Positions 10,581 to 19,100 of a DNA stretch of 39,074 nucleotides are shown here, in pieces. The position numbers and the translations under genes are program-made. The notes under the pieces were generated by a model that was given only the letters and a program-made list of their open reading frames with translations, had not been told where the DNA came from and made no database searches. Numbering within the stretch: position 1 is the stretch's first letter; every line of letters begins with the position of its first letter. Source of the stretch: Pluralibacter gergoviae ATCC 33028 = NBRC 105706 (lineage in GTDB: Bacteria > Pseudomonadota > Gammaproteobacteria > Enterobacterales > Enterobacteriaceae); NCBI RefSeq assembly GCF_001598855.1, contig NZ_BCZS01000036.1, forward strand, positions 1 through 39,074. Direction: 5' to 3'.

Positions 10581-11726
10581 TCAGAAATCATAATAGATGG
10601 TGAACCAGGTCGTATCGGGTTCATCATCGGAGGTGGTTGCAATCGTCCGCTCGAGGTAGAACGAGAAGCCGTAGGCCACCTGAGTATACATACCGAGATA
10701 AACGTGGTTGGCGTGATAGTTCTCTTCGCCCTTCAGGCGAAGAGTATCCGCGCCGACATAAGGCTGAATAGACTGCAGCAGCGGTTTATTTATCTGGAAG
10801 GTATAACCTGCGAAGCTTTCAAGGCCGTAACCGTCGCCCGAGAAGTAGTGATCGACAGTCTGGGTGCGGGTGGTCGGCACATAGTGCTTGTAGTAGGTCG
10901 CCGTGCCGACCAGATACCAGTTATCCGGCTGCCAGGTAATCGCGGCGCCTGAGAACTGCTGCTTATAGCTTTTGCTCTGGCCGGTGGAGTCCTTAATGGT
11001 CGCTTTCGTCTGGTTGACCGCGGCGCTGATGTTTAAATCCTTTTGCAGCGCATAGTCGACGCCGAGGCCGCCGCCGTGGTTGCGGCGGTAGTACATATCG
11101 TCGCCCATCCATTTCTGATCTTCAGGCAGCAGATAATCGGCAATCAGGGTTAAATCGCCAAAGGTGTTGGTGTATTTAAGCGTATTCTTTGGACGTTCGC
11201 CGCCGTCGTAATCGCCGCCGATGCCGATCCAGTTGGCGCTGGCGTGGCCGTCGTTATCCCAGACGTCGCTTTTAACGCCTACGGCATCATAATAGGCACC
11301 GTACTGATGGCCGAAGGTCAATTTACCGTAGCGATCGTCTTTGATCCCGCCGTATAACTGGCGCTGGAAGTCATCCGGGTTGTCGTGATTGTAGTGGGCG
11401 TCCATGCTCAGCACGTGGGCGATATCAACGCCCCACTCGTAATAACCAACGATAGAGGTGTGTGAGGTCAGCGCATAATCGGCGCCGAAGCGAAAACGCG
11501 TCCCGCCGTCGTGGCCGTTTTTATCGTAGCCGGGCTCATCGCCGTTATTCCAGATAAATTCTGGTCGGATACTGCCGCCAACTTCAAAACTCAGTGGATC
11601 CAGTAGCGTATTATTAAACTGATTTTTTTCCAGTACCGTTATTTCAGCCAGAGCGGGAGAAGAGAGCGACATTAAGCCTGATGTACCGAGCAGTACGAGG
11701 ACAGTGATCTTTTTTAAATATGTCAC
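10581..11726 (-). CDS. Outer-membrane general porin family protein
   Basis: A 381-residue beta-barrel porin precursor. The N-terminal signal peptide (basic KK, hydrophobic core, cleavage after SPALA near residue 27) sends it to the Sec pathway. The mature part shows alternating short amphipathic strands rich in Tyr and Gly, and it ends in YYDF, the terminal aromatic used by the BAM complex. It resembles enterobacterial trimeric porins in outline, but I cannot assign it to OmpC, OmpF, PhoE or another named member. The start is a GTG at 11726 with GGAG six bases upstream; an out-of-frame ATG-TGA overlaps it. Substrate is unknown. Proximity to the nas operon suggests, but does not show, a role in anion entry. 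Confidence 0.8.
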   Translation of the reverse strand: MTYLKKITVLVLLGTSGLMSLSSPALAEITVLEKNQFNNTLLDPLSFEVGGSIRPEFIWNNGDEPGYDKNGHDGGTRFRFGADYALTSHTSIVGYYEWGVDIAHVLSMDAHYNHDNPDDFQRQLYGGIKDDRYGKLTFGHQYGAYYDAVGVKSDVWDNDGHASANWIGIGGDYDGGERPKNTLKYTNTFGDLTLIADYLLPEDQKWMGDDMYYRRNHGGGLGVDYALQKDLNISAAVNQTKATIKDSTGQSKSYKQQFSGAAITWQPDNWYLVGTATYYKHYVPTTRTQTVDHYFSGDGYGLESFAGYTFQINKPLLQSIQPYVGADTLRLKGEENYHANHVYLGMYTQVAYGFSFYLERTIATTSDDEPDTTWFTIYYDF

Positions 11727-11827
11727 ATCTCGCTCCGGGTTTTAACTAACGGATGAAAATTAACGTCTTGTGATGAAGACTTTAATTGTTTTGTTATTAC
11801 TAAGGAGTTATTCATTACATTTAACTA

Positions 11828-11874
11828 TTATAAGATATCGTGTTAACCACTTACCCTGTGTTAAACACGATATG
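11828..11874 (-). promoter_or_regulatory. Porin promoter with overlapping dyad operator
   Basis: On the minus strand a perfect TATAAT (11828-11833) lies about 95 bases before the porin start. No good -35 box is found. A perfect ten-base inverted repeat, ATATCGTGTT (11836-11845) and AACACGATAT (11865-11874), spaced by 19 bases, covers the -35 region. Arm length, centre spacing and position suggest the binding site of a dimeric regulator, activator or repressor. The regulator is unknown. Confidence 0.45.
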
Positions 11875-11931
11875 TCGACTCATGACGCTATTTTGTGATC
11901 GCGCTTACGCTACGGCTCCGCGTGAAACGCC

Positions 11932-12222
11932 TTACTTATTAGCGTCTTTATAAACTTCAGCAACGGCCTGAAAATTTGGCCCAATTTGTTTAGCAGCAAT
12001 TATTTGGAAGTATTGCCCCCCTTTTTTATCAGCGAGTTCAGATAATTTGTCATGCAGATCGCTTGGAGAGGATATTGCACCGCCTGATTGCGTTACGTTA
12101 ACCGTACCTATTTTGACCAGTTTGAAATGTTTAACATCTTGCTGAGAAACTAATTGCGCAGCAAAGGTACTGCCGGTTAACAAAGAAAACAGAACAGCCG
12201 CTGCAATGAGAGGTTTTTTCAT
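11932..12222 (-). CDS. DUF1471 / YdgH-BhsA-McbA-like small exported protein
   Basis: A 96-residue protein with a Sec signal peptide (KK start, cleavage after STFA near residue 21). The C-terminal half is of the YdgH/BhsA/McbA type: the pattern KIGTVNVTQSGGAISSPSDLHDKLSELADKKG-like, with the GxYFQI(I)A strand, is seen here in residues 37-80. Members are periplasmic or outer-membrane-associated stress proteins affecting biofilm and permeability. The exact paralogue is not assignable. AGGA precedes the ATG. A perfect CRP-type palindrome lies about 110 bases upstream. It is followed by the porin gene in the same direction after 205 bases with its own promoter. Confidence 0.85.
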   Translation of the reverse strand: MKKPLIAAAVLFSLLTGSTFAAQLVSQQDVKHFKLVKIGTVNVTQSGGAISSPSDLHDKLSELADKKGGQYFQIIAAKQIGPNFQAVAEVYKDANK

Positions 12223-12278
12223 GATGTAAAATCCTGTTGATGATGGTTACTAAAAATCGCCGCTATCAGGCGTGCTGT

Positions 12279-12306
12279 TTGATTACAGTGTAGTTTAGAA
12301 CAGAAA
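12279..12306 (-). promoter_or_regulatory. Possible promoter of the BhsA-like gene
   Basis: TGTAAT (12282-12287, minus strand) is a fair -10 box with no recognisable -35. The start it predicts, near 12275, places the CRP palindrome centre at about -58, a workable class I activator position. Prediction only. Confidence 0.3.
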
Positions 12307-12325
12307 GATGTATCGTACTTTTTTT

Positions 12326-12341
12326 TGTGATTTTTATCACA
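12326..12341. promoter_or_regulatory. CRP-type binding palindrome
   Basis: TGTGA-N6-TCACA, a perfect match to both half-sites of the CRP consensus, extended on both sides by A/T. It is in the leader region of the leftward BhsA-like gene and is the only such site I saw in the window. It suggests cAMP-CRP control. Confidence 0.6.
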
Positions 12342-12344
12342 AAA

Positions 12345-12685
12345 ATATTTCCGTTTTTATTGATAAACTTAGCAGTTACTTATGACTGGCCGTTGGGTGT
12401 AAATATATTATATTTTATTGTTGAGATGATGTGCGGTCATTGTTAAGAACATGACAACTTCTTATTTTTTTAATTATATGATAAATATAAAGTTACTTGA
12501 TGTACGTGGTTTCATTAACGCCCTGATAGCATTTTCCGCAGGTACCGTCCCGGCGACGTCTTTCGAAGAAATTAAAACCTCTCTGTAATAATTATACATA
12601 TTTCTGATGAAACTGTTCGCGATTTTGCTGGTCGCGACTTTTAAGCGTAAAGGCGCTGGCGCGGTGGCCAGCGCTATCGGCGGCA
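12345..12685. other. Non-coding or decayed segment between the BhsA-like gene and cobA
   Basis: The first 130 bases are AT-rich. From about 12478 to 12711 two short plus-strand frames (36 and 34 codons) and one minus-strand frame occur, none with a recognisable product. A seven-pair dyad GCGCTGG / CCAGCGC (12653-12659, 12668-12674) lies just past the cobA stop and could stall or terminate the leftward nas transcript, but it is followed only by CTTTACGCTT, not a clean U-tract. No other function is seen. Confidence 0.3.
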
Positions 12686-13528
12686 TCAGCATGCAGCATA
12701 AGCCGCGTTAATCGCGTCGGATGCGGGTAACAGGTGATTGAAACAGCCCCCTTCGCGATAGAAACGCACAACCTCGCCGACCACCAGCAGCGCCGGAGAC
12801 TGGGGCTGTTCGCGCGCGAGGGTTGCAGGCAGCTGCGCCAGCGTGGTTATCAACACCCGCTGTTCCGGCCGGGTGCCGTTTTCGATAATGGCGACCGGCG
12901 TATCCGCGCCCCGGCCCAGAGACTGCAGCCTGGCGCTGATGGTGCTGGCCCACTTCAGCCCCATATAAAAGACCAGTGTCTGATTTGGAGCCGCCAGGCC
13001 GCCGTCGTCCAGCCTGGGTTCGCCGGATTTACCGTGGCCGGCGATCAGCTGCAGAGACTGGGCGCAATCCCTGTGGGTAAGCGGGATGCCGCTGGCCGCT
13101 GCGCATCCCGCGGCGGCCGTAATGCCCGGCACGACCTGGCAGGAGATCCCGCACTGCTGTAAAAACGCCATCTCTTCGCCGCCCCGGCCAAAAATAAACG
13201 GGTCGCCGCCCTTGAGCCTTATTACCGTTCGCCCGCTGCGGGCGAGATCGGCAAGCAGCCGGTTAATCTGCGCCTGGGTAAGCCCGTGGCGGCCGGGCTG
13301 CTTACCGACGTCAATCGCCAGAGCGCTCTCCGGCACCTCGGCCATCACCGCCGGGCCCACCAGGCGGTCGTAGACCACGGCGTCGGCACGTTTAATCAGC
13401 CGCAGCGCTTTCAGGGTGAGCAGTTCAACATCGCCGGGTCCGGCGCCCACCAGCCAGACCTGCCCCAGGGTCTGCGGCGGCTCGCGGCGCGGAAAGCGTT
13501 CATCTAATGCAATGACTGACTGAATCAT
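12686..13528 (-). CDS. cobA: Uroporphyrinogen-III C-methyltransferase (SUMT)
   Basis: The enzyme uses two S-adenosylmethionine molecules to make precorrin-2, the entry point to siroheme, the cofactor of nitrite reductase. The 280-residue protein has the tetrapyrrole methylase fold. VWLVGAGPGD lies near residue 21, VYDRLVG near 50, and the RLKGGDPFIFGRGGEE motif near 100; ITAAAGCAAASGIPLTHRD lies near 135. The frame extends nine codons upstream, but the ATG at 13528 has GAGG six bases before it and lies 12 bases after the nasA stop, so I use it. It is homologous to the C-terminal half of CysG and lacks the dehydrogenase/ferrochelatase half. Those steps must come from elsewhere in the genome. 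Placement as the last nas gene supports a supply role. Confidence 0.93.
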   Translation of the reverse strand: MIQSVIALDERFPRREPPQTLGQVWLVGAGPGDVELLTLKALRLIKRADAVVYDRLVGPAVMAEVPESALAIDVGKQPGRHGLTQAQINRLLADLARSGRTVIRLKGGDPFIFGRGGEEMAFLQQCGISCQVVPGITAAAGCAAASGIPLTHRDCAQSLQLIAGHGKSGEPRLDDGGLAAPNQTLVFYMGLKWASTISARLQSLGRGADTPVAIIENGTRPEQRVLITTLAQLPATLAREQPQSPALLVVGEVVRFYREGGCFNHLLPASDAINAAYAAC

Positions 13529-13539
13529 GGTGGCCTCGG

Positions 13540-16143
13540 CTACTGTTCGACGCAATGCAGCGCGATGAGCTGTTTAAGCTCAGGAATACAGGACCCGCAG
13601 TTGGTGCCGCACTTGAGCGTGGCCCCCAGTGCTGCTGGCGTACGGCATCCCTGCGCAATGGCTTTGTCAATAGCCCGCTCCCCGACGCTAAAGCAGCTGC
13701 AGATGGTGCGTCCCGGACTCTCTGCGTGCATCGCTTTTCCGCCCAGCAGGGCGTGCCGCTGCCGGGCCCCGGTCAACTGGACGGCAAACGCCTGGGCGAT
13801 AAAGGCCTGGTCGACGTCCGGTAACGATGGCGCAGCGTAAAAGGCATACTCCAGTACGCCGCGGCGCCATCCCAGAAGGTGGGCACGGTCCCCGGCCTCT
13901 GCCTGCTGCCACTCAACGCCGTCCATGCCGGGCTGCTGCTTCAGCCACGCGGCGGCATTGCCCTGGCCCGCCACGACATAGCGCTGTACCTGTCCCTGCG
14001 GCGCGCGCGACCAGTAGTCCAGCAGCGTGGGATCGCGGCGCTCCCGCTGCCAGAGCCAGCCCTGCCAGTCGACGCGCAGCGTCTGCAGGCGGACATCCGT
14101 TTGCTTCAGCGCCGGCTGACCCGACAGCGGGCAGCAGCGCGCCGCGACCAGCCCATCCACGCAGGCCTGGGCGCTGAACTGGCGCGTCCAGTGCATGGGG
14201 ATAAAGATCTGCCCCGGCCGCTGGCCATCATCGGTAATCACCCGCCCGCACCACCAGCCGAGCGCCGACTGAACCCGCGTCAGTTCGCCTGCGCAAAGTC
14301 CGTGGGCGGCCGCATCCTGAGGGTGCAGCACTACAAAAGGCTCGTCGAAATGCTGCATCAGGCGTGGAACGTTGCCGGTTCGGGTCATAGTATGCCACTG
14401 GTCGCGGATGCGTCCGGTATTCATCACCAGCGGGTAGTGGGGCGCCGGCGCGCTATAAGCCGGAATGGCGACGGGCAGCAGCCGGGCTTTGCCATCGCCG
14501 TGATAAAAATGCCCGTCGCTGAACAGGCGCTGGGTTCCCCGCGGCGCCGCCGCGTTCACCGGCCACTGTACCGGCAGCAGCTGGTCATACTCCGCCAGGC
14601 TGAGATTCGCCAGGCCGCTGATGTCAAATGCCCGCCGCCCCGCATTTTCAAAGCCGGAGAGGGCGGCATGTTCTGTAAACACCTCATGGGGGTGCTGCCA
14701 GCCAAACGCGTCGCCGTAGCCCAGGCGCCGGGCAACCTGCGCCAGTAGCCACCAGTCGGGTTTCGCCTCGCCGACGGGATCGATAAAGCGGCGCTGGCGC
14801 GAGATGCAGCGTTCCGAGTTGGTGACCGTCCCGCTCTTTTCGCCCCACCCCTGGGCAGGCAGCAGGACATGAGCACAGGCGCTGGTGTCGGTAGCATTGC
14901 TGACCTCAGACACAATCACCAGCGGGCAACTTTTGAGGGCCCGGGCGACAAGATTGCCTTCCGGCATCGATACCGCCGGATTGGTCCCCATGATCCAGAC
15001 GGCTTTTATCTCGCCTCGCGCCATGGCGCGGAACATCTCCACGGCCATCAGGCCCGGCTCCCGCGCGACGCTGCTGCTGCCCCAGAAGCGGCCGACCCTG
15101 TCGACCTCTTCGGCGCTGAACCCCATGTGCGCCGCCAGCTGATTAGCCAGCCCTCCCACCTCGCGTCCGCCCATCGCATTCGGCTGGCCGGTCAGGGAGA
15201 AGGGGCCGCAGCCGGGACGGCCTATTTTTCCGCTCAGCAGGTGCGCGTTAATGATGGCGCTGGTATTGTCGCTCCCGGTCTGCGACTGGTTAATCCCCAT
15301 GCACCACAGCGTCAGCACCCGGCTGCGGGTGGCAAAGCGCTGCCAGAAGGCGAGAATATCGGTCTTCTCCAGCTGGCAGGCATCGGCGACCGCCGCCAGA
15401 TCCCAGGCGGCGCTGGCCGCCAGAGTGGCGTCGACATTATTGAGGTGGGGGAGCATCGCGTTATCGATCCCCCGATGGGCCGCGAGCCAGTGCAGCAGAC
15501 CGGTGAACAGCGCGGCATCGCTGCCGGGGCGCAGGGGCAGATGCAGGTCGGCCAGCTCGCAGGTAGCGGTACGGCGCGGATCGATAACCACCACCTCCAG
15601 GTCGGGCCGCTGCTGCTTAGCCTGTACCAGCCGCTGCCACGCGACCGGGTGCGCCCAGGCGATGTTCGAGCCTACCAGGACGACCAGCTCCGCCTGCTCA
15701 ATATCGTCGTAGCAGCAGGGCACCGCATCGGCGCCCAGCGCGCGCTTATAGCCCACGACCGCAGACGCCATGCACAGCCGCGAATTGGTATCAATATTAC
15801 CGGCGCCGATAAAGCCCTTCATCAGCTTGTTGGCGACATAGTAATCCTCGGTCAGCAGCTGTCCGGAGGCATAAAAGGCGACCGACCGGGGGCCGTGCCG
15901 GGCGATGGTTTCCCGCAAGCCGGCGGCTGCGTAGTCCAGCGCGGCATCCATCGTCACCCGCTGCCCGCCGATCTGCGGCCAGAGCAGCCGGGTTTCCGCT
16001 CCCAGCGTTTCGCCCAGGGAAGCGCCCTTCACGCACAGCCGGCCGCCGTTGGCCGGATGCAGGCTATCGCCGCGGGCCCGGCGTTCCTGCGCGTCTATCT
16101 CCACGCCGCAGCCGACGCCGCAGTAAGGGCAGGTGGTTTTCAT
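13540..16143 (-). CDS. nasA: Assimilatory nitrate reductase catalytic subunit NasA
   Basis: NasA is a cytoplasmic molybdoenzyme reducing nitrate to nitrite for nitrogen assimilation. The 867-residue protein has a [4Fe-4S] site at the N-terminus (CPYCGVGCGVEI, Cys5, Cys8, Cys12, with the fourth in RLCVKGA near residue 46). The large Mo-bis-MGD domain follows, with SNIAWAHPVAW, the WCMGINQSQTGSD region and MGTNPAVSMP. An oxidoreductase C-terminal domain and a BFD-like [2Fe-2S] domain (CSC...CGTNCGSC, about residues 815-850) complete it. The frame can be read 28 codons further upstream, but the ATG at 16143 overlaps the preceding stop as ATGA and gives the standard N-terminus. The length equals the K. 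oxytoca enzyme within a residue or two. Confidence 0.96.
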   Translation of the reverse strand: MKTTCPYCGVGCGVEIDAQERRARGDSLHPANGGRLCVKGASLGETLGAETRLLWPQIGGQRVTMDAALDYAAAGLRETIARHGPRSVAFYASGQLLTEDYYVANKLMKGFIGAGNIDTNSRLCMASAVVGYKRALGADAVPCCYDDIEQAELVVLVGSNIAWAHPVAWQRLVQAKQQRPDLEVVVIDPRRTATCELADLHLPLRPGSDAALFTGLLHWLAAHRGIDNAMLPHLNNVDATLAASAAWDLAAVADACQLEKTDILAFWQRFATRSRVLTLWCMGINQSQTGSDNTSAIINAHLLSGKIGRPGCGPFSLTGQPNAMGGREVGGLANQLAAHMGFSAEEVDRVGRFWGSSSVAREPGLMAVEMFRAMARGEIKAVWIMGTNPAVSMPEGNLVARALKSCPLVIVSEVSNATDTSACAHVLLPAQGWGEKSGTVTNSERCISRQRRFIDPVGEAKPDWWLLAQVARRLGYGDAFGWQHPHEVFTEHAALSGFENAGRRAFDISGLANLSLAEYDQLLPVQWPVNAAAPRGTQRLFSDGHFYHGDGKARLLPVAIPAYSAPAPHYPLVMNTGRIRDQWHTMTRTGNVPRLMQHFDEPFVVLHPQDAAAHGLCAGELTRVQSALGWWCGRVITDDGQRPGQIFIPMHWTRQFSAQACVDGLVAARCCPLSGQPALKQTDVRLQTLRVDWQGWLWQRERRDPTLLDYWSRAPQGQVQRYVVAGQGNAAAWLKQQPGMDGVEWQQAEAGDRAHLLGWRRGVLEYAFYAAPSLPDVDQAFIAQAFAVQLTGARQRHALLGGKAMHAESPGRTICSCFSVGERAIDKAIAQGCRTPAALGATLKCGTNCGSCIPELKQLIALHCVEQ

Positions 16144-19100
16144 GAGACCTCCGCAAGGCGCTGAAGAGGCTGATTGCCGAGCAAGACCTTGCCGCGATCG
16201 AGCCGGACCGGCCAGCAGCGCAGCCACTGTTCGGGGGCATCGAGATTCTGACCGTCGCGCAGGCGAATGCGCTGCTTATACAGCGGAGTGATAACCACCG
16301 GCTCACCGGCCACATCGCCGAGAATGCCTCTGGACAGTACGCTGGCCGGGGTGCCCGGCTCGTTATCATCCAGGGCATAGATGCTCTCGCCAAAGCGGAA
16401 CAGCGCCACGCGCTGGTTGCCCAGACGCGCACCGATCCCCGCCTCTTGCGGAATTGCCGTCAGATCGCAAATCTCCACCCACGGCTCAGCGGGAAGCGTC
16501 GCCACCGGGATCCGCTGCGCCCCGGCAGGCTGGCGCTGGCCGCGCACCTGCGCGTAGTGCAGGGTTTCGTCCGGGGCTTCACTGTTGAGGGTGGCGGTAA
16601 ACAGCGCCCGGCGGGAGGGATCTTCCAGAGTGGTGCGCCATTCGCACTGATAGCTATCGACTACCCGCTGCATCTCCTGCTCAAGGGTATCGGCGATGCC
16701 CAGGCTGTCGTCAATGATCACCTGGCGCAGGTAGGCCAGCCCGCCCTCCATATTCTCCATCCATACGCTGGTGCGCTGCAGACGGTCGGCGGTGCGGACG
16801 TAGAACATCAGGATCCTGTCGACGTAGCGGATCAGCGTTTCATCATCAAGATCGCTGGCGAAGAGATCCGCATGGCGCGGTTTCATCCCGCCGTTGCCGC
16901 AGACGTACAGGTTCCAGCCCTTATCTGTGGCAATGACGCCAATATCTTTGCTCTGGGCCTCGGCGCATTCGCGGGTGCAGCCCGAGACCGCCATTTTGAT
17001 TTTGTGCGGGGAGCGCAGCCCCTTGTAGCGATGCTCCAGCGCAATCGCGAAGGCGGTGGAGTCCTGTACGCCGTACCGGCACCAGGATGAGCCCACGCAG
17101 GATTTAACCGTGCGCAGCGATTTGCCGTAGGCGTGGCCGGTTTCAAACCCGGCGGCTATCAGCTTTTCCCAAATCGCCGGCAGCTGGTCGAGGCGGGCGC
17201 CGAACAGGTCGATGCGCTGTCCGCCGGTAATTTTGGTGTAAAGGTTATACTCAGCGGCGACCTCGCCGAGGGCGATCAGGCCCTGGGGGGTTATCTCGCC
17301 GCCCGCGACGCGCGGCACCACGGAATAGGTGCCATCTTTCTGAATGTTGGCAAAGTAGCGATCGTTGGTATCCTGCAGCGGCAGGTGCGCCGGCTTGAGC
17401 AGGTACTCGTTCCAGCAGGACGCCAGCAGGGATGCTACCAGCGGTTTGCAGATCTCGCATCCGTGCCCCCGGCCGTGACGGGCCAGCAGCTGCCCGAAAG
17501 TGGTTATCCCGCCTGCGCGTATCAGATGGTAAAGCGCCTGCCGCGACCAGGGGAAATGCTCGCAGACGTCTTTTTTCACCTCCACGCCGAGGTCGGCGAG
17601 CTGGTGCTCCATCACCTGCCTGACCAGCGCGCTGCAGCCGCCGCAGCCGGTGGCGGCTTTTGTGCGGGTTTTCAGGGCGCCGATATCGCCGCAGCCGCTG
17701 CGGACGGCGGCGCAGATGTCGCCTTTGCTCACGTTGTGGCAGGAGCAGATCTGGGCGCTCTCCGGCAGCGCGGCTATCCCGGACGTTTTCGCGGGCGCGC
17801 CGGCCAGCTGCGGTAAGATCAGGCTCTCCGGCGCCTCCGGCAGCGGCAGTTTGTTGAGCATCGTTTGCAGCAGACTGGCATAGTCGCTGCTGTCGCCCAC
17901 CAGTACACCGCCCAGCAGGGTTTTGCCGTCTCCCGAGACCACCAGCTTTTTATAGATGCCCTTCGGATTATCAACCCACTGATAGCACTGGCTGCCGGCG
18001 GTACGCCCGTGCGCATCGCCAAAAGAGGCGACATCGACGCCCAGCAGCTTCAGCTTCGTGCTCATGTCCGCGCCGCTGAATGCCGATGCTTCCTGAGCCA
18101 GTTGCCCGGCAAGTACCCGCGCCATCTGGTAGCCCGGCGCGACCAGACCAAAGATTTGTCCCCGCCACAGCGCGCACTCACCGATGGCGTAGATATCGCC
18201 GGCGCTGGTGGCGCAGGCGTCGTCAATGACGATCCCGCCGCGCTCGCCGACCTCCAGCCCCGCCGCCCGGGCCAGGGCATCGCGCGGGCGAATACCGGCC
18301 GAGAAGACCACCAGATCGGTCTCCAGCGAACTGCCATCGGCAAAGCGCAGCCGCAGGCTGCCGTCATCCAGGCTCTCGATCGCTTCCGTCGCTTTGCTGG
18401 TGTGTACTTCAACCCCCAGGGCGCTGATTTTTCCGTGCAGCATCTGCGCTCCGCCATCGTCCAGCTGTACGGCCATCAGGCGCGGGGAGAATTCCACTAC
18501 CTCAGTTTTAAGCCCAAGCTGCCTGAGCGCATTGGCGGCTTCAAGCCCGAGCAGGCCGCCGCCAATGACGACGCCGCGCGCTGAGGTGGCTGCGCAGGCG
18601 GCGATGGCATCCAGATCGGCCAGCGTGCGGTAAACAAAGCAGCGCGGAAGATCGTGCCCCGGCACCGGCGGCACGAACGGAACGGAGCCGGTAGCCAGCA
18701 CCAGTTTATCCCACGCCAGCTCGGCACCTCTGCTATCGCACAGGCTACGGCGCACGGGATCGATAGCCATCACTTCGCAGCCGCTGCGCAGTTCAATGCC
18801 GTGCTGCTGAAAAAAGCGCTCGCTCACCAGAGAGAGGTCATCGGCGCTCTTGCCGCTAAAATACTCCGTGAGATGCACGCGATCGTAAGCCATCTGCGGT
18901 TCATCTCCGTAGACCACAATATGGTACTGCTGATGCAGCCCGCGGCTGACGATCTGCTCCAGAAAATGGTGGCCGACCATACCGTGGCCGACGACGGTGA
19001 GAAGGGGTTTGCTCATCATACTTTTTCCTGCAGCGTGTCGCTGCGTCCTGTCATTGTCGAGACCGAACAGCGTATTGAGATCCGCGCGTTCGCCCTGCTG

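Noticed and set aside
12474-12692. Minus-strand frame of 72 codons past cobA
   Set aside because: No ribosome site, no similarity, and it runs through the dyad after cobA; treated as non-coding or decayed.
14869-16164. Plus-strand frame of 431 codons opposite nasA
   Set aside because: Shadow of nasA with no recognisable domain and biased composition.
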